Shown: in pieces, positions 36,246 to 47,119 of the stretch
Layout: each line of letters opens with the position of its first letter
How positions within the stretch are numbered: position 1 is the first letter of the stretch
NCBI GenBank assembly: GCA_035222895.1
Contig: JAVYIG010001593.1
Span: 1 to 64,000 of the forward strand
Length of the DNA stretch: 64,000 nucleotides
DNA from: Strongylocentrotus droebachiensis
Lineage: Eukaryota > Echinodermata > Echinoidea > Camarodonta > Strongylocentrotidae
Reading direction: 5' to 3'
Made by a program: the position numbers and the translations under genes
Notes under the pieces: generated by a model
Seen by the model: only the letters and a program-made list of their open reading frames with translations
The model's database searches: none
What the model was told of the DNA's origin: nothing

Positions 36246-37053
36246 AATTCAGACAAGGATCAAGAGTCGAGAATGGTAATACGAATCGTCTTCTTTCTCT
36301 AATGATTTATTGAAACGTAAAAGCTTCCGCGCTTCGCGCAGGAAGTGGGGGGAATGAATTTAGACAAGGATTAAAAGTCGAGAATGTTAATACGAATTTT
36401 CTTCTTTCTCTAATTATTTAATAAAACGTAAAAGCTTCCGTGCTTCGCGCAGGAGGGGGGGGGGGGTACTGAATTCAGACAAGGATTAGGAGTCGAGAAT
36501 GGTAATACGAATCGTCTTCTTTCTCTAATGATTTATTGAAACGTAAAGTCTTTCGCGCTTCGCGCGGGAGGGGGGGGGGGAACTGAATTTTGACAAGGAT
36601 TATTTTCGAAAACGGTACAACAATCGTCTTCTTTCTCTAATAATTTAATAAAACGTCAAAGCTTCCACACGTCGCGCAGGAGGGGGGGGGGGACTGAATT
36701 CAGACAAGGATTAAGAGTCGAGAACGGTACAACGAATTGCCTTCTTTCTCTAATGATTTAATGAAACCTAAAAGCTTCCGCGCTTCGCGCAGGAGGTGGG
36801 GGGACTGAATTTAGACAAGGATTAAGAGTCGAGAATGTTAATACGAATCGTCTTCTTTCTCTAATGATTTATTGAAACGTAAAAGCTTTCGCGCTTCGCG
36901 CGGGAGGGGGGGGGGTAAACTGAATTTTGACGAGGATTATTTTCGCAAACGGTACAACGAATCGTCTTCTTTCTCTAATAATTTAATAAAACGTCAAGGC
37001 TTCCACACTTCGCGCAAGAGGGGGGGGGGGGGACTGAATTCAGACGAGGATTA
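36246..37053 (+). repeat. Tandem array of a unit of about 112 bp (forward orientation), about 7 copies
   Basis: Each unit starts near CTGAATTCAGACAAGGATTA, passes AGAGTCGAGAACGGTACAAC, CGTCTTCTTTCTCTAATGA, GAAACGTAAAAGCTTCCG and CGCTTCGCGC, and ends in a G run of 8-13. Spacing of successive starts (36246, 36356, 36471, 36584, 36696, 36805, 36921, 37036) is 109-116 bp. Two variants alternate, one with TTAAGAGTCGAG and one with TTATTTTCGA. The GCGCGAAGCGC core forms a small hairpin. Confidence 0.9.
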
Positions 37054-37904
37054 ACCCTATGTTAACTTGGGGGGGGGGGTCAATTTGACCCCCCCCCCCT
37101 GTAGAAATTTTGCTCCGAAACCGCGGCAGATATAAACAAATTCTTTCATGACTTTTTTCTTTCGAGTCTCACGCACCTTTTAAAACATTTTTTTCGAAAA
37201 TCGGACGTATAGTCACAAAGTCACGTGACCTTTTGTCTTTGCATGTCAGCCCGAAAATCGCTCATTCTTTTTAAATTTATGTACAAAACATATGGAAATG
37301 TCATTTTTCCTAAAAAGAGATTAAACATTGGTTATTTAGTCTTGTTTAAAGTTTAGGTGTTTGTTTTGGGGTCAAAATGGTTGAATTATAGTTATAAATG
37401 AAATAAAACAACAACAACAATAAAATACATAAGTTAAAAAAACAACGAAATACATAAGAAATTATCAAAACAAGAGATAACATAAGGAATCACCTGGCTG
37501 TTCCAATTTTTGTTTTGTATTATTATTCCAAATGGTCTAACAAATATATGTAGTGAAAAAGAATGCTTAAATATGAATAAAGTGTGATTTATGGGCACAA
37601 ATGTGAAGTGTATGACCTTATTTGCATAAATTACCATAAATATGCAAATGAGTGAATTTTTCAAAAAATTGAAATTAACATAGTATTCTATACACTTCAC
37701 TTGACATGCATGCAAATTTTTGCGGCGATCGGCAGTGAAACGGCCGAGATCTAAGGGGGGGGGGGTCAAATTGACCCCGCCCCAGGCGCGGATCCAGGAT
37801 TTCTTAGGGGGGGGGGGGGCCAAATTTGATATTATGCGAGCCAAATATTGGTATGTAATGGTGACCAGCAGTGACGTAATTAGGAGTGGGTGGGTGTAGG
37901 GAGG

Positions 37905-39715
37905 GGCGAGTTTTCCCCTCCCTCCTCTGCGAAGCGTGGAAGCTTTGACATTTCAATAAATTATTAAAGAAAGAAGACGATTCGTTATACCATTCCCCAA
38001 AATAATCCTCGTCTGAATTATGTTTCCCCCCATCCCGCGAGAAGCGCGAAAGCTTTTACGTTTCATTAAATCATTGGAGAAAGAAGACGATTCGTTGTAC
38101 CGTTCTCGACTCTTAATCCTTGTCTAAATTCAGTTTCCCACCCCCTCACCCCCCTAATACCGCGCGAAGCGCGGAAGCTTCGACGTTTCATTAAATTATT
38201 AGAGAAAGAAGACGATTCGTTGTGTCGTTATCGACTCTTAATCTTCGTCTAAATTCAGTTTCCCCCAAGCTTTTACGTTTCATTTAATCTTTAGAGAAAG
38301 AAGACGATCCGTTGTACCGTTCTCAAATCTTAATCCTTGTCTAAATTCAGTTCCCCCCCCCCCACGCAAAGCTCGGAAGCTTTTACGTTTCATTAAATCA
38401 TTAGAGAAAGAAGACGATTCGTTGTACCGTTCTCGACTCTTAATCCTTCTCTAAATTCAGTTTTCCCCCCGCTTCGACGTTTCATTAAATTTTTAGAGAA
38501 TGAAGACGATTCGTTGTTCCGCTCTCGAAAATAATTTAGTTTCCCTCATCCGCGCAAAGCGCGGAAGCTTTTACGTTTCATTAAATCATGAGCGAAAGAA
38601 GACGATTCGTTGAACCGTTCTCGACTCTTAATCCTTGTCTAAATTCAGTTACCCTCCCCCCCTCCCGCGCGAAGCGCGGAAGCTTAGACGTTTCATTAAA
38701 TTATTAGAGAAAGAAGAAGATTTGTTGTACCGCTCTCGAAAATAATTTAGTTTTCCCCTCCCGCGCGAAGCGCGGAAGCTTTCACGTTTCATTAAATCAT
38801 TAGCGAAAGAGGACGATTCGTTGTACCGTTATAACTTGTAATCCTTTTTAAATTCAGTTTCCCCCCTCCCACGCGAAGCGCGGAAGCTTTTACGTTTCAT
38901 TAAATCATTAGAGAAAGAAGACGATTCGTTGTACCGTTCTCGACTCTTAATCCTTGTCTAAATTCAGTTCCCCCCCTCCCAAGCGAAGCGCGGAAGCTTT
39001 GACGTTTCATTCATTCATTAGAGAATGAAGACGATTCGTTGTTCCGCTCTCGAAAATAATTTAGTTTCCCCCACCCGCGCAAAGCGCGGAAGCTTTTACG
39101 TTTCATTAAATCATTAGCGAAAGAAGACGATTCGTTGTATACCGTTATGATTTTTAATCCTCGTCTAAATTCAGTTTCCCCCCCCTCCCACGCGAAGCGC
39201 GGAAGCTTTTACGTTTCATTAAATCATTAGAGAAAGAATACGATTCGTTGTACCGTTCTCGACTCTTAATCCTTGTCTAAATTCAGTTCCCCCCTCCCAA
39301 GCGAAGCGCCGAAGCTTTGACGTTTCATTCATTCATTAGAGAATGAAGACGATTCGTTGTACCGTTCTCGACTCTTAATCCTTGTCTAAATTCAGTTCCC
39401 CCCCCCCCTCCCACGCGAAGCTCGGAAGCTATTACGTTTCATTAAATCATTAGAGAAAGAAGACGATTCGTTGTACCGTTCTCGACTCTTAATCCTTCTC
39501 TAAATTCAGTTTTCCCCCCGCTTCGACGTTTCATTAAATTATTATAGAAAGAAGACGATTCGTTGTAACGTTCTCGAAAATTATCCACGTCTGAATTCAG
39601 TTCCCCCCCCCCTCCCCTGCGCGAAGCGCGGAAGCTTTGACGTTTCATTTATTCATTAGAGAAAGAAGACGATTCGTTGTACCGTCCTCGACTCTTAATC
39701 TATGTCTGAATTTCA
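37905..39715 (-). repeat. Tandem array of the 112-bp unit (reverse orientation), about 16 copies
   Basis: On the plus strand each copy shows CGCGAAGCGCGGAAGCTT, ACGTTTCATTAAATCATTAG, GAAAGAAGACGATTCGTTG, CGTTCTCGACTCTTAATCC and CTAAATTCAGTTTCC followed by a C run. Variants with CTCGAAAATAATTTAG appear about every third copy from 38520 to 39060, suggesting a higher-order repeat of about three units there. Some copies are shortened (38260-38280, 38470). Frames such as 39442-39648 come from this repeat, not from a gene. Confidence 0.9.
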
Positions 39716-39829
39716 AAAATTTTCCTTGTCTATTCCCTTTTCTTCCTACGTCCTCTTCCTTTCACTCCTCTCTTTTTTTTGCCGGCGTTTATGGGGGGAC
39801 CACCCCACCGCCCCCTGGCTACGCGCCTG

Positions 39830-40440
39830 CGGTCAGATGAACATATGTTGATACCTTGTCCGCCCCGGAAGCTCAGGGGTTTAAGGTTTTAATTTACGGT
39901 CAGATTAGCATTCAGGGGTCCGCCTTAGGGCCCTAGGGGGTCCAGGGGGGCAGAGCCCCGGAAGTTCAAGAGTTTTAGGCATTTAATTACGGTCAGATGA
40001 GCATTATTTTGATACCTAATTGTTACAGTGGCAGGTCACTAATTGGCTTGGGGTTCAGGGCGCGGAGCCCCCGGAATCTCAAGGGTTTTAGGCACTCAAT
40101 TACGGTCAGATGAGTATCAAGGGGCCCGTCTAAGGGCTCTTGGTTGGGTCCAGGGGGCAGAGCCCCCGGAAGCTCAGGGGTTTTAGGCGTTTCATTACGG
40201 TCAGATGTGCATTTTTGATACCTTATTATTTGTGACACTGGGAGGACACTATTTGGCGTGGGGTCCAGGGGGCAGATCCCCCAGAAATCAGGGGTTTTAG
40301 GCATTAAATGACCGTCAGATGAGCATCTAAGGGCCCGCCTTAGGGCCCTAGGTGGAATCCAGGGGGCAGAGCCCTTGGGGTTTAAGGCATTTAATCATAG
40401 TCAGATGAGCATATTTTGATACCCCATTATAATGTGACAC
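39830..40440. repeat. Tandem units of about 120 bp with GGTCAGATGAGCAT
   Basis: The words TTACGGTCAGATGAGCAT, TTTTGATACC, CAGGGGGCAGAGCCCC and GGAAGCTCAGGGGTTTTAG recur about four to five times between 39830 and 40440. Related units in the opposite orientation lie at 36105-36190. Confidence 0.75.
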
Positions 40441-41521
40441 TGGCAGTTAACTATTTTTTCTTTCTTGCTCTCTTTCTTTCTATTTCTCTTTAATATATTT
40501 TTTCAAAGAAAGTGTGGGGTGGGGGGGGGGGGGGGGGCTCGAGGATCCCGATCTCCTCCGTTCCATGGGCCCTGATATGTAGGCATCTCAAGAAGCATTT
40601 TCTTGCCTGGCTGTAAATTTAGCAATTTGTCATTTTCCAACAAACGCATAAAGTGAGGAAAAATCTCGGAAAATTATCTCATTTCAGCATTATTTGTAAA
40701 CCACCGTTATGGAATTAGAAATAAACCACGTTTGGATTCTATTTCTCCAAAGCCCCCCCCCCCCCCTCCCCTATCAGTACGCCAGTGCCCCCCCCCCCCC
40801 TCCGATCTACACCTTGTTGGCGGGAAAATTGCAACTGATATCCCTTACCTTTCTTCATTCTCTTTTTTTTTCTTTCCCTTTCTCTTCTCTTTCCCTTTCC
40901 CTTCCCTTCCTTATCTCTCTTTTAGGTTTGCTGGGGGGGGGGGGGGGAGGGGCAAGGCCATTTTGGTCCCCACCCCGCTCCACACATTGTTGGCGGGATT
41001 AACCGCAACCGTTCCCTTTTAGCTCTCCTCTTTTCCTTTTCCTTCCTTCTCTCTTTTTTTTAGCGGGGACGAGGGGGGGGGGGGGGGGGGCTAGGGCCTT
41101 TTGCCCCCCCCCCCGATCCACAACTTATTGGCGGGAAAATTGCAACTGATATCCCCCTTCTTCTCTTTTCTTCTTCCTCTTTTGTCCTTCCTTTTTCTCC
41201 TATTTTTCTTTTTTCTTTCCCTTTCCTTCCTTCTCTTTTATTTTTTGATTGGGGAGGGGGGAGGGGGGAGGCAACAGCCTGGGAGGCAAGTCCTTTTGCC
41301 CCCCCCCCCTCCCCCCGAACTCCTTCTTCCCTCTTTTCTTTTCTTCTTCCTTTTCTTTTTTGTTCCCTTTCTCTCCTCTTTCCCTCTTTCCCTTTCCCTT
41401 CTTTTCCTTCTCTCTCTCCTTTTTTTTTCTCGCGGGGGGGGGGGGGGCAAGGCCCGCTCGGCCCCCCCTAGATCCGCGCCTGCCCCGCCCCCCAGTAAAA
41501 ACCTGTTCCAAAATAGCCCAG

Positions 41522-42060
41522 TTAAAATAGGGTTAAGAGTCGAGAACGGTACAACGAATCGTCTTCTATCTATAATGATTTAATGAAACGTAAAAGCTTA
41601 CGCGCTTCGCGCGGGAGGGGGGGGGGGCTGAATTCAGACGAAGAGTAAGAGTCGAGAACGGTTCAACGATTCGTCTTCTTTCTCTAATGATTCAATGATA
41701 CGTCAAAGCTTCCGCACTTCGCGCAAGAGGGGGGGGGACTGAATTCAGACGAGGTATATTTTCGAGAACGGTACAACAAATCGTCTTGTTTCTCTAATAA
41801 TTAAATGAAATGTCAAAGCTTCCGCGCTTCGGGCATGAGGTGGGGGAACTGAATTTAGACAAGGATTAAGAGTTGAGAACGGTACAACGAATCGTCTTCT
41901 TTCTTTAATGATTTAATGTAACGTAAAAGCTTCCGTGCTTCGCGCGGGAGGGGGGAAACTGTATTCAGACGAGGATTATTTTCGAGAACGGTACAACGAA
42001 TCGTCTACTTTCTCTAGTAATTTAATGAAACGTCAAAGCTTCGGCGCTTTGCGGAGGAGG
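41522..42060 (+). repeat. 112-bp array, forward copies after the insertion, about 5
   Basis: These are the same units as at 36246-37053 and in the same orientation, resuming directly after element B. That is what is expected if B split one array or the spacer beside it. Confidence 0.85.
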
Positions 42061-42197
42061 GAGGGGGAAAATCGCCCCTCTCTGCGCCCCCCCCCCCCAA
42101 TTACGTCAATGCAGGTCACCATTACGTACCGATATTTGGCTTGCATAATTTCAAATTTGGGCCCCCCCCCCCCTTAGAAATCCTGGATCCGTGCCTG

Positions 42198-42800
42198 GGT
42201 AAAGTATATATTTTGTCCACAATGCCAACATCTAAAACATTCATCTGATTTGGTTCCAGATGCCCTTGTCTTTCTGAAATCAAATATCAACTCTTTCGTT
42301 TTGGGGGCATTGTTGAAAAATTTGTCAACTCATTTCGAAAATTGTCTTTTACTCAGTTTATTGCTGTGTCGTCTGCATATTTTAAGAATGGCATATCGTT
42401 TTTTTTTGGTACTGATTTACAATCATTCGTATATAAAGATGAGTGCCGACAAAACACAACCTCGATATTCAGAATAATTTTGGGGAGAATTATTCTTGTA
42501 CCAGTAATAAAGTCAAAGACGGCTTTACATTATAGCTCTCTCAATCTGTCTATCCGTACCTGTATTGTGTTAAATGCCGAAGAGAATCAGTACAAATATG
42601 TACATATGAAAGAAACCCTTGCATATCGACCTTGTTTATCAGTGTGTTGTGCAATCATTGTGTACTAAGGTGATACCTCAGTCACATCGCCAAACCGACT
42701 CTAAACCGACTTATTTTTTTGGTATACGGGTAATGTAATTGTTGTTGTTGGTTGGTCTCACCTGAGACCAACCAACAGCGGCGTAGTGACTTCATGAGTG
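42198..42800. other. Non-coding spacer
   Basis: AT-rich DNA with open frames of 75 and 108 codons that lack any recognised family. A 13-base inverted match, TTGGTTGGTCTCA then GAGACCAACCAA, lies near 42750-42775. Confidence 0.4.
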
Positions 42801-42819
42801 GGGGGGGGGAGCACCAACA

Positions 42820-44430
42820 AAAAAGAGCACTTTCTTGAGAAGAAAAAAAGGGCACCTGCAAAGGGAAATCTTAAAGCAAAAATTTACAATTTTTTAGGCA
42901 TTTGTATATTCTGGTCCCTACATTGTCATTACACTATCAAGGAAGATTTCAAAATGTGTATCTTTTTATACACCATACTTTGCAGTTGGGTGTGATGGTC
43001 TGAAAATTCAATTGCAAGCGAGCGAGAAAAAAATTAAGATTTATGAGGTCGCAGTGCGAAAAATTACATCTTATAAAGCGGGAAAAAACCCAATCCTGAT
43101 GGTGATATAAGCACATTCTCATAACGGAAGACTGAAAAGGCCTTTGATAAGTAATACAAATACCATCTATAATTGCGATCGAGCGTAGCGAGCGAACTTT
43201 GGGGGAAATTGCTCTTAGTCGCTTGAAATTAGGGGCGGCCTTAATGATGAGAGGAAAAGGGGACATTTTTCGTAAGGGATACACTTATTAGAAAATATAA
43301 GGAGCACGTGTCAAAGTACTAAGGGTATTTATCAAAGGTGAAAATGGGGCACTTCTTACACCTATAAAGAGAGGCACTCACCAGGGATGAATAAAGGCAC
43401 TTATGGGAATGGGAAATATGCGTTGTCGACGAAAAAGGGTCACCCATCAGATTTTGATAGGGGCATTTATAAAAGGTGAAAAGGGGCATTCATGAAAAGG
43501 GATTAATAATAATAATAATAATAAATTACATTTATATAGCGCTTAATACAAAGTTTCTAAGCGCTTAACAAAAAATAAAATTAAAGTAATGTTAATCTAC
43601 AAATTACAAGAATATAATACATGATATATATTTATAATAACAAATTCCTAATAACAATCATACAATAATAATAGTTAATATTTACATAACACTTTATAGT
43701 TAAACAAACAAAATATGATTACATTACATTACATATTAAACAGATAAGTATTAAGTTTACTTTTGAATGTCTCTAACGTTGGGGACTCGCGTGTTTCATG
43801 AGGAAGATTGTTCCAATTAAGGGAATAGGCCCCTTATTAGAAACGAAAAGAGGCACGTATTATTGTTAAAAGGGAAATTATCAGAGTTGAAAAGTGGCAC
43901 TTATCGCACCTGAAAAGAGGCACTGACAAGATTTGAAAAGGGGCACTTATAAGAATGAAAAAGGGCATTTATAATAAAGGAAAATGTGCAATGATTGAAA
44001 GAGCACCGATCAGATTTTAATAGGGGCATTTATCGAAGGTGAAAGGGGCTTTTATGAGAAGGGGGGGAAGTGGCTCTTATTAAAAAGAAAAAGAGGCACA
44101 TGTTAAAATAAACGGGGCACTTAACAGAGATGAAAAAAGCATTGATCAGGAGGGGAAGAGGCACTTGTCAAAGTAAAACGAGTATATCAGATTTGAATAA
44201 GGACAATTATCGGAGGTGAAGGGGGCACTTATCCGGAGTAAAAAAAAAGGTCATTAACGATAGAAGAAATATAGCATTTATGAGAAGGAAAAGGGGCTCT
44301 TTTTTATGGGGGCATGCAGTAATCATAAGGAAAAGGGTCACATGTGAAAATAAAAGGTGCGCTTATCCGAGTTAAACATGATGTAGTTAAAAGGGGTCAC
44401 TTGTTAAAGTCAATGGGCACCTCTTATCAT
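42820..44430. repeat. Degenerate minisatellite of about 30-bp units with GGGCACTTAT
   Basis: Units of the form GGGGCACTTATCAGAGGTGAAAA recur with many changes, mainly at 43220-43500 and 43830-44430. Variants include GGGCATTTAT, GAGGCACTTA and GGGGCTCTTA. A LINE 3' end (43507-43850) interrupts the array. The unit does not keep an open frame, so a protein repeat is unlikely. Confidence 0.65.
43507..43850 (-). mobile_element. LINE 3' end (CR1/L2-like) with GCGCTATATAAATG tail
   Basis: The minus strand from about 43830 encodes NWNNLPHETRESPTLETFKS and KLNTYLFN, the extreme C-terminus of a non-LTR reverse-transcriptase protein. An AT-rich 3' UTR follows and ends AAGCGCTATATAAATG and an (ATT)n tail at about 43507-43525. 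It has a strong 5' truncation. Confidence 0.75.
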
Positions 44431-45756
44431 TAAATTTTAATTATGTCAATACGATTAGGAAAACGAAAAAGAAGAAGAATAAAATAAAACAAAACAAAGA
44501 ACCGCAATTGTGCCAAGAGGTGTGTATGGTCGGACAGAGTTAAGTTTTTAAAGACATGTAAATAATGCTATGTATTTTCATCCTTTTTCTGTCCTTTCTG
44601 TAGGCTATATATTTGTCATAAGTTAAACATTAACAGTTATGTTTTTGTGTTCATACACAAACATTTTATATTGACACGCCTTTTTGTTTTAACGAGGGTG
44701 GCGATGAATTTTGTAACAGAAAGCGCATTAGAGATTAATATTTATCACCATAAAACCATTACCCATTGAACACAAATCAATTACAAATAAGGCAATCACA
44801 CTACAGACGTATGTAGTTTGTCATCAATGATATTTATGATATAGACAAAGCAAAGTGGTTATAAAACAAAAGTAATAAATATATGTTTTATGACAGAATC
44901 CTGATTATGCATATAGTAACTCCCTGCACCCTGACAGTATCAAAGGGCACTTCAAACTGCAATATGAATGATAACAAGAAACAATGGATACAGGGCAGAG
45001 TGATTTCTAACTCCACTATGGATTACCTTACGAAAAAGATATTTTACGAGTTTTAATTTGTTTCTCGCATACATCATTGTGGAACTAACACAACTAGACA
45101 CTCGCTTTCAAGGCTACAAATTGATTCTTTTCCACATCCTTTATTTTATATTTTACACATTTTTGTTCATGTATGCACATAATGGTTACATATAAGAAAC
45201 ATATTTAATAATATGAATATGTTTATATTTTTAAAAGGCAGACTATAAAATGTCCTTCATCTACACACTTGGAACTTGTTCATTCTAATCAATACAAAAA
45301 ACATTGACCTTCAACAAATATGATTCTTCAAGTGGTAACATTTATAAAAGGATAGCAAAGGAAGCTTTGTATTTACGTCAGTGATCATTGGTAATATGTG
45401 GTTTGACTTTAACGATTTGCATAATTGGCTCCATGATGGAGCATAATTTTACCGGGAATACATATATAATTTACTATTATCACTTTAGCCAAGATGCAGC
45501 GATTAGATGCTTGGGCGTTCACAGAATTTCTTCTTAACCAATAATTGTATTTTTGTGTCCTTTGCAGTTTTTGTTTTCTTCTTCAAACATGAATCCAATT
45601 AGCGAACAATCAACGATCATGAGGTTTTTTATTATTATCTCACCGACATTAATTGCCGATGGTTCCCATACAACCCACAGCTATCCCGCCAATCAAGGCT
45701 CTTGAATCTAATGATTACTACTCGAGCTATTACATTCTTAACATAACAACGCTGCA
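44431..45756. other. Non-coding AT-rich DNA
   Basis: I see no exon or named repeat in this stretch. Confidence 0.5.
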
Positions 45757-46045
45757 GACCTAGAGGTGTTGTGGTGAAGTGAATAAGTCTCCGGACTGTG
45801 AACCACAAGGTACGGGGTTCGAATCCCTGCCGAAGCACTAACGTCCTTTGGAAAGATATTAATCTACGATTACCACACTCCACCCTGGAGTAACTTGTAT
45901 AATTCCTGTTCGGACTTATTCCTTGAATGCACTGATCGCTACGGTTGCCGGATCTTAAGTCGGGATAATTATATCCTAGGTTCTTCGGAAGCGCAAAGAG
46001 ACGTTAATCGTGATATGCGCTAGTATATTATTATTATCATTTCTT
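45757..46045 (+). mobile_element. tRNA-derived SINE
   Basis: The head is tRNA-like: an A-box-like GTGGTGAAGTGAAT and a B box GGTTCGAATCC about 40 bases apart, with the flanking arm CGGGG and CCCTG. The body holds AAAGATATTAATCTACGATT and ACTCCACCCTGG, shared with the second SINE at 61495. The tail is GATATGCGCTAGTATATTATT. The anticodon arm is degenerate, so it is not a functional tRNA gene. Confidence 0.8.
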
Positions 46046-46748
46046 TCTTTTTTAATTCAGATGAGGGAAAAACCGCTTTTTAGGAGTCATGCCGGGGATC
46101 ACTTCGAGTTGAATCCACTCAAATATACTGGCATCCTCTCAAAGTAGTGAATGAATTACTCCTTTTTGAGTGGATTTCCACTCCAAACGAATTGATCCCT
46201 CATATATAATTATGACTCTCCCAAAAAAGTATTTTTAATCCTATACATTAGGAGATAAGTGATTGAAATACATCTTGCCCAAGACGAATCAACGCATAGT
46301 AACTACCACAATGACGCCATAAGAGTCAGGCAGATGGCGAGAAGAAAGTGTGATGCCATTGTATTGGAACTTCCAGAAGTTGTCGTGCTTTCGGGTGGTC
46401 CCGGAGTGACCGTTACTGTATTAGGTGGAAGAAAATAAAGAGGAATATATTATATAGGAAAAGAGAAGGTGGTGGGAAGGACATTAAAAGTGAATCGAGA
46501 CAACGAATTCAATCACAACTTATTTAAACAGGTATAAATACACCAGAGATACGAACAAGTTATCCTAAAAGAAAAACAACAATATTATTGGCCTACACTA
46601 ATTATCCCGCTCATTTTCCTGTATCGTAGTCTAAGCCCCTAGTACCTCGCTTTTTGATGTACATGACCGTATAATATGATAATCATAAATATTTCCCCTT
46701 GTATTTTACTTCGAGTGACGCGCCGTAACATCATTCACAAAGTATAAT

Positions 46749-46864
46749 GGCCCGAATTCACAAAGGAGTTTTGTCGACAAACCTAGGTTTATGAGCGTCG
46801 AAACGCGTCATATGACGCACATAAACCTAGGTTTGTCGACAAACCTCCCTTGTGAATTCTGGCC
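46749..46864. mobile_element. 116-bp hairpin MITE
   Basis: The left arm GGCCCGAATTCACAAAGGAG and TTTGTCGACAAACCTAGG are answered by CCTAGGTTTGTCGACAAACC and CTTGTGAATTCTGGCC. The centre GCGTCATATGACGC is itself a perfect palindrome. It lies just downstream of the GH31 gene's coding end. Confidence 0.8.
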
Positions 46865-46968
46865 TATGAGGCTAATCAAACAAAACAAACAAAAAACAAA
46901 AAAAAATCATCTTCATCATCATGTGACAAACTTTTCAAATAATTACATCCGCGGATTACTTTATTTAC

Positions 46969-46974
46969 GTAATT
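46969..46974 (-). terminator. Candidate poly(A) signal of the GH31 gene
   Basis: TTTATT on the plus strand reads AATAAA on the minus strand, about 150 bases past the GH31 stop. Confidence 0.4.
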
Positions 46975-47119
46975 TCAAACGAAAAGGAATACCTCTCCCA
47001 TTTAAAACGTTTTTCACTAGAAACTTTTCGATATGAAATTTCAGTAAGGCCTAAAGATTTATCCGTAGTTCCACACCGACGGACGACGAATTTCTGAAAT
47101 GTTTAGTATCTTACTATCT

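Larger units (their letters stand above)
37783..41482. mobile_element. hAT-like element B (3.7 kb) with perfect 8-bp target duplication
   Basis: The left end is CAGGCGCGGATCCAGG and the right end reads CTAGATCCGCGCCTG, i.e. inverted termini beginning CAGGCGCGGATC. The octamer CCCCGCCC lies directly outside both ends (37775-37782 and 41483-41490), the 8-bp duplication expected of hAT transposons. Inside are the inverted 112-bp array (37905-39715), an inner GGCTACGCGCCTG junction at about 39829, several units with GGTCAGATGAGCAT and CAGGGGGCAGAGCCC (39830-40440), and pyrimidine-rich G-tract repeats (40740-41480). The segment 39830-40740 is the inverted counterpart of 35760-36190 in element A. 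No transposase was found, so B is non-autonomous. Confidence 0.75.
35328..42197. mobile_element. hAT-like element A with internal satellite array, interrupted by element B
   Basis: The left end is CAGTGGCGGATCCAGGGG and the right end reads CCTGGATCCGTGCCTG. If the inserted element at 37783-41482 and one 8-bp duplication are removed, about 3.2 kb remain: a purine-rich stretch, a unique segment around 35760-35900, repeats with the word CCGTAATTTATTGCCTTAAA near 36120, an inner CAGGCGCGTAGCC junction at 36192, and then the 112-bp array that resumes after the insertion at 41522. The flanking octamers do not match, so the outer limits are less sure than those of B. No transposase was found. Confidence 0.55.

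Noticed and set aside
39442..39648. Arg/Gly/Ser-rich frame, also seen near 36872, 41935 and 55103
   Set aside because: It is the translation of the 112-bp tandem unit and recurs wherever the unit does.
36246..39715. A CRISPR array
   Set aside because: The repeats are about 112 bp, directly adjoining, with no unique spacers and no cas genes, in a eukaryotic genome.
41101..41583. 160-codon open frame rich in Pro, Phe and Leu, and its minus-strand partners
   Set aside because: Product of pyrimidine-rich G-tract repeats within element B.
45757..45840. A functional tRNA gene
   Set aside because: A and B boxes are present, but the anticodon arm does not fold and the sequence continues into a SINE body shared with 61495.
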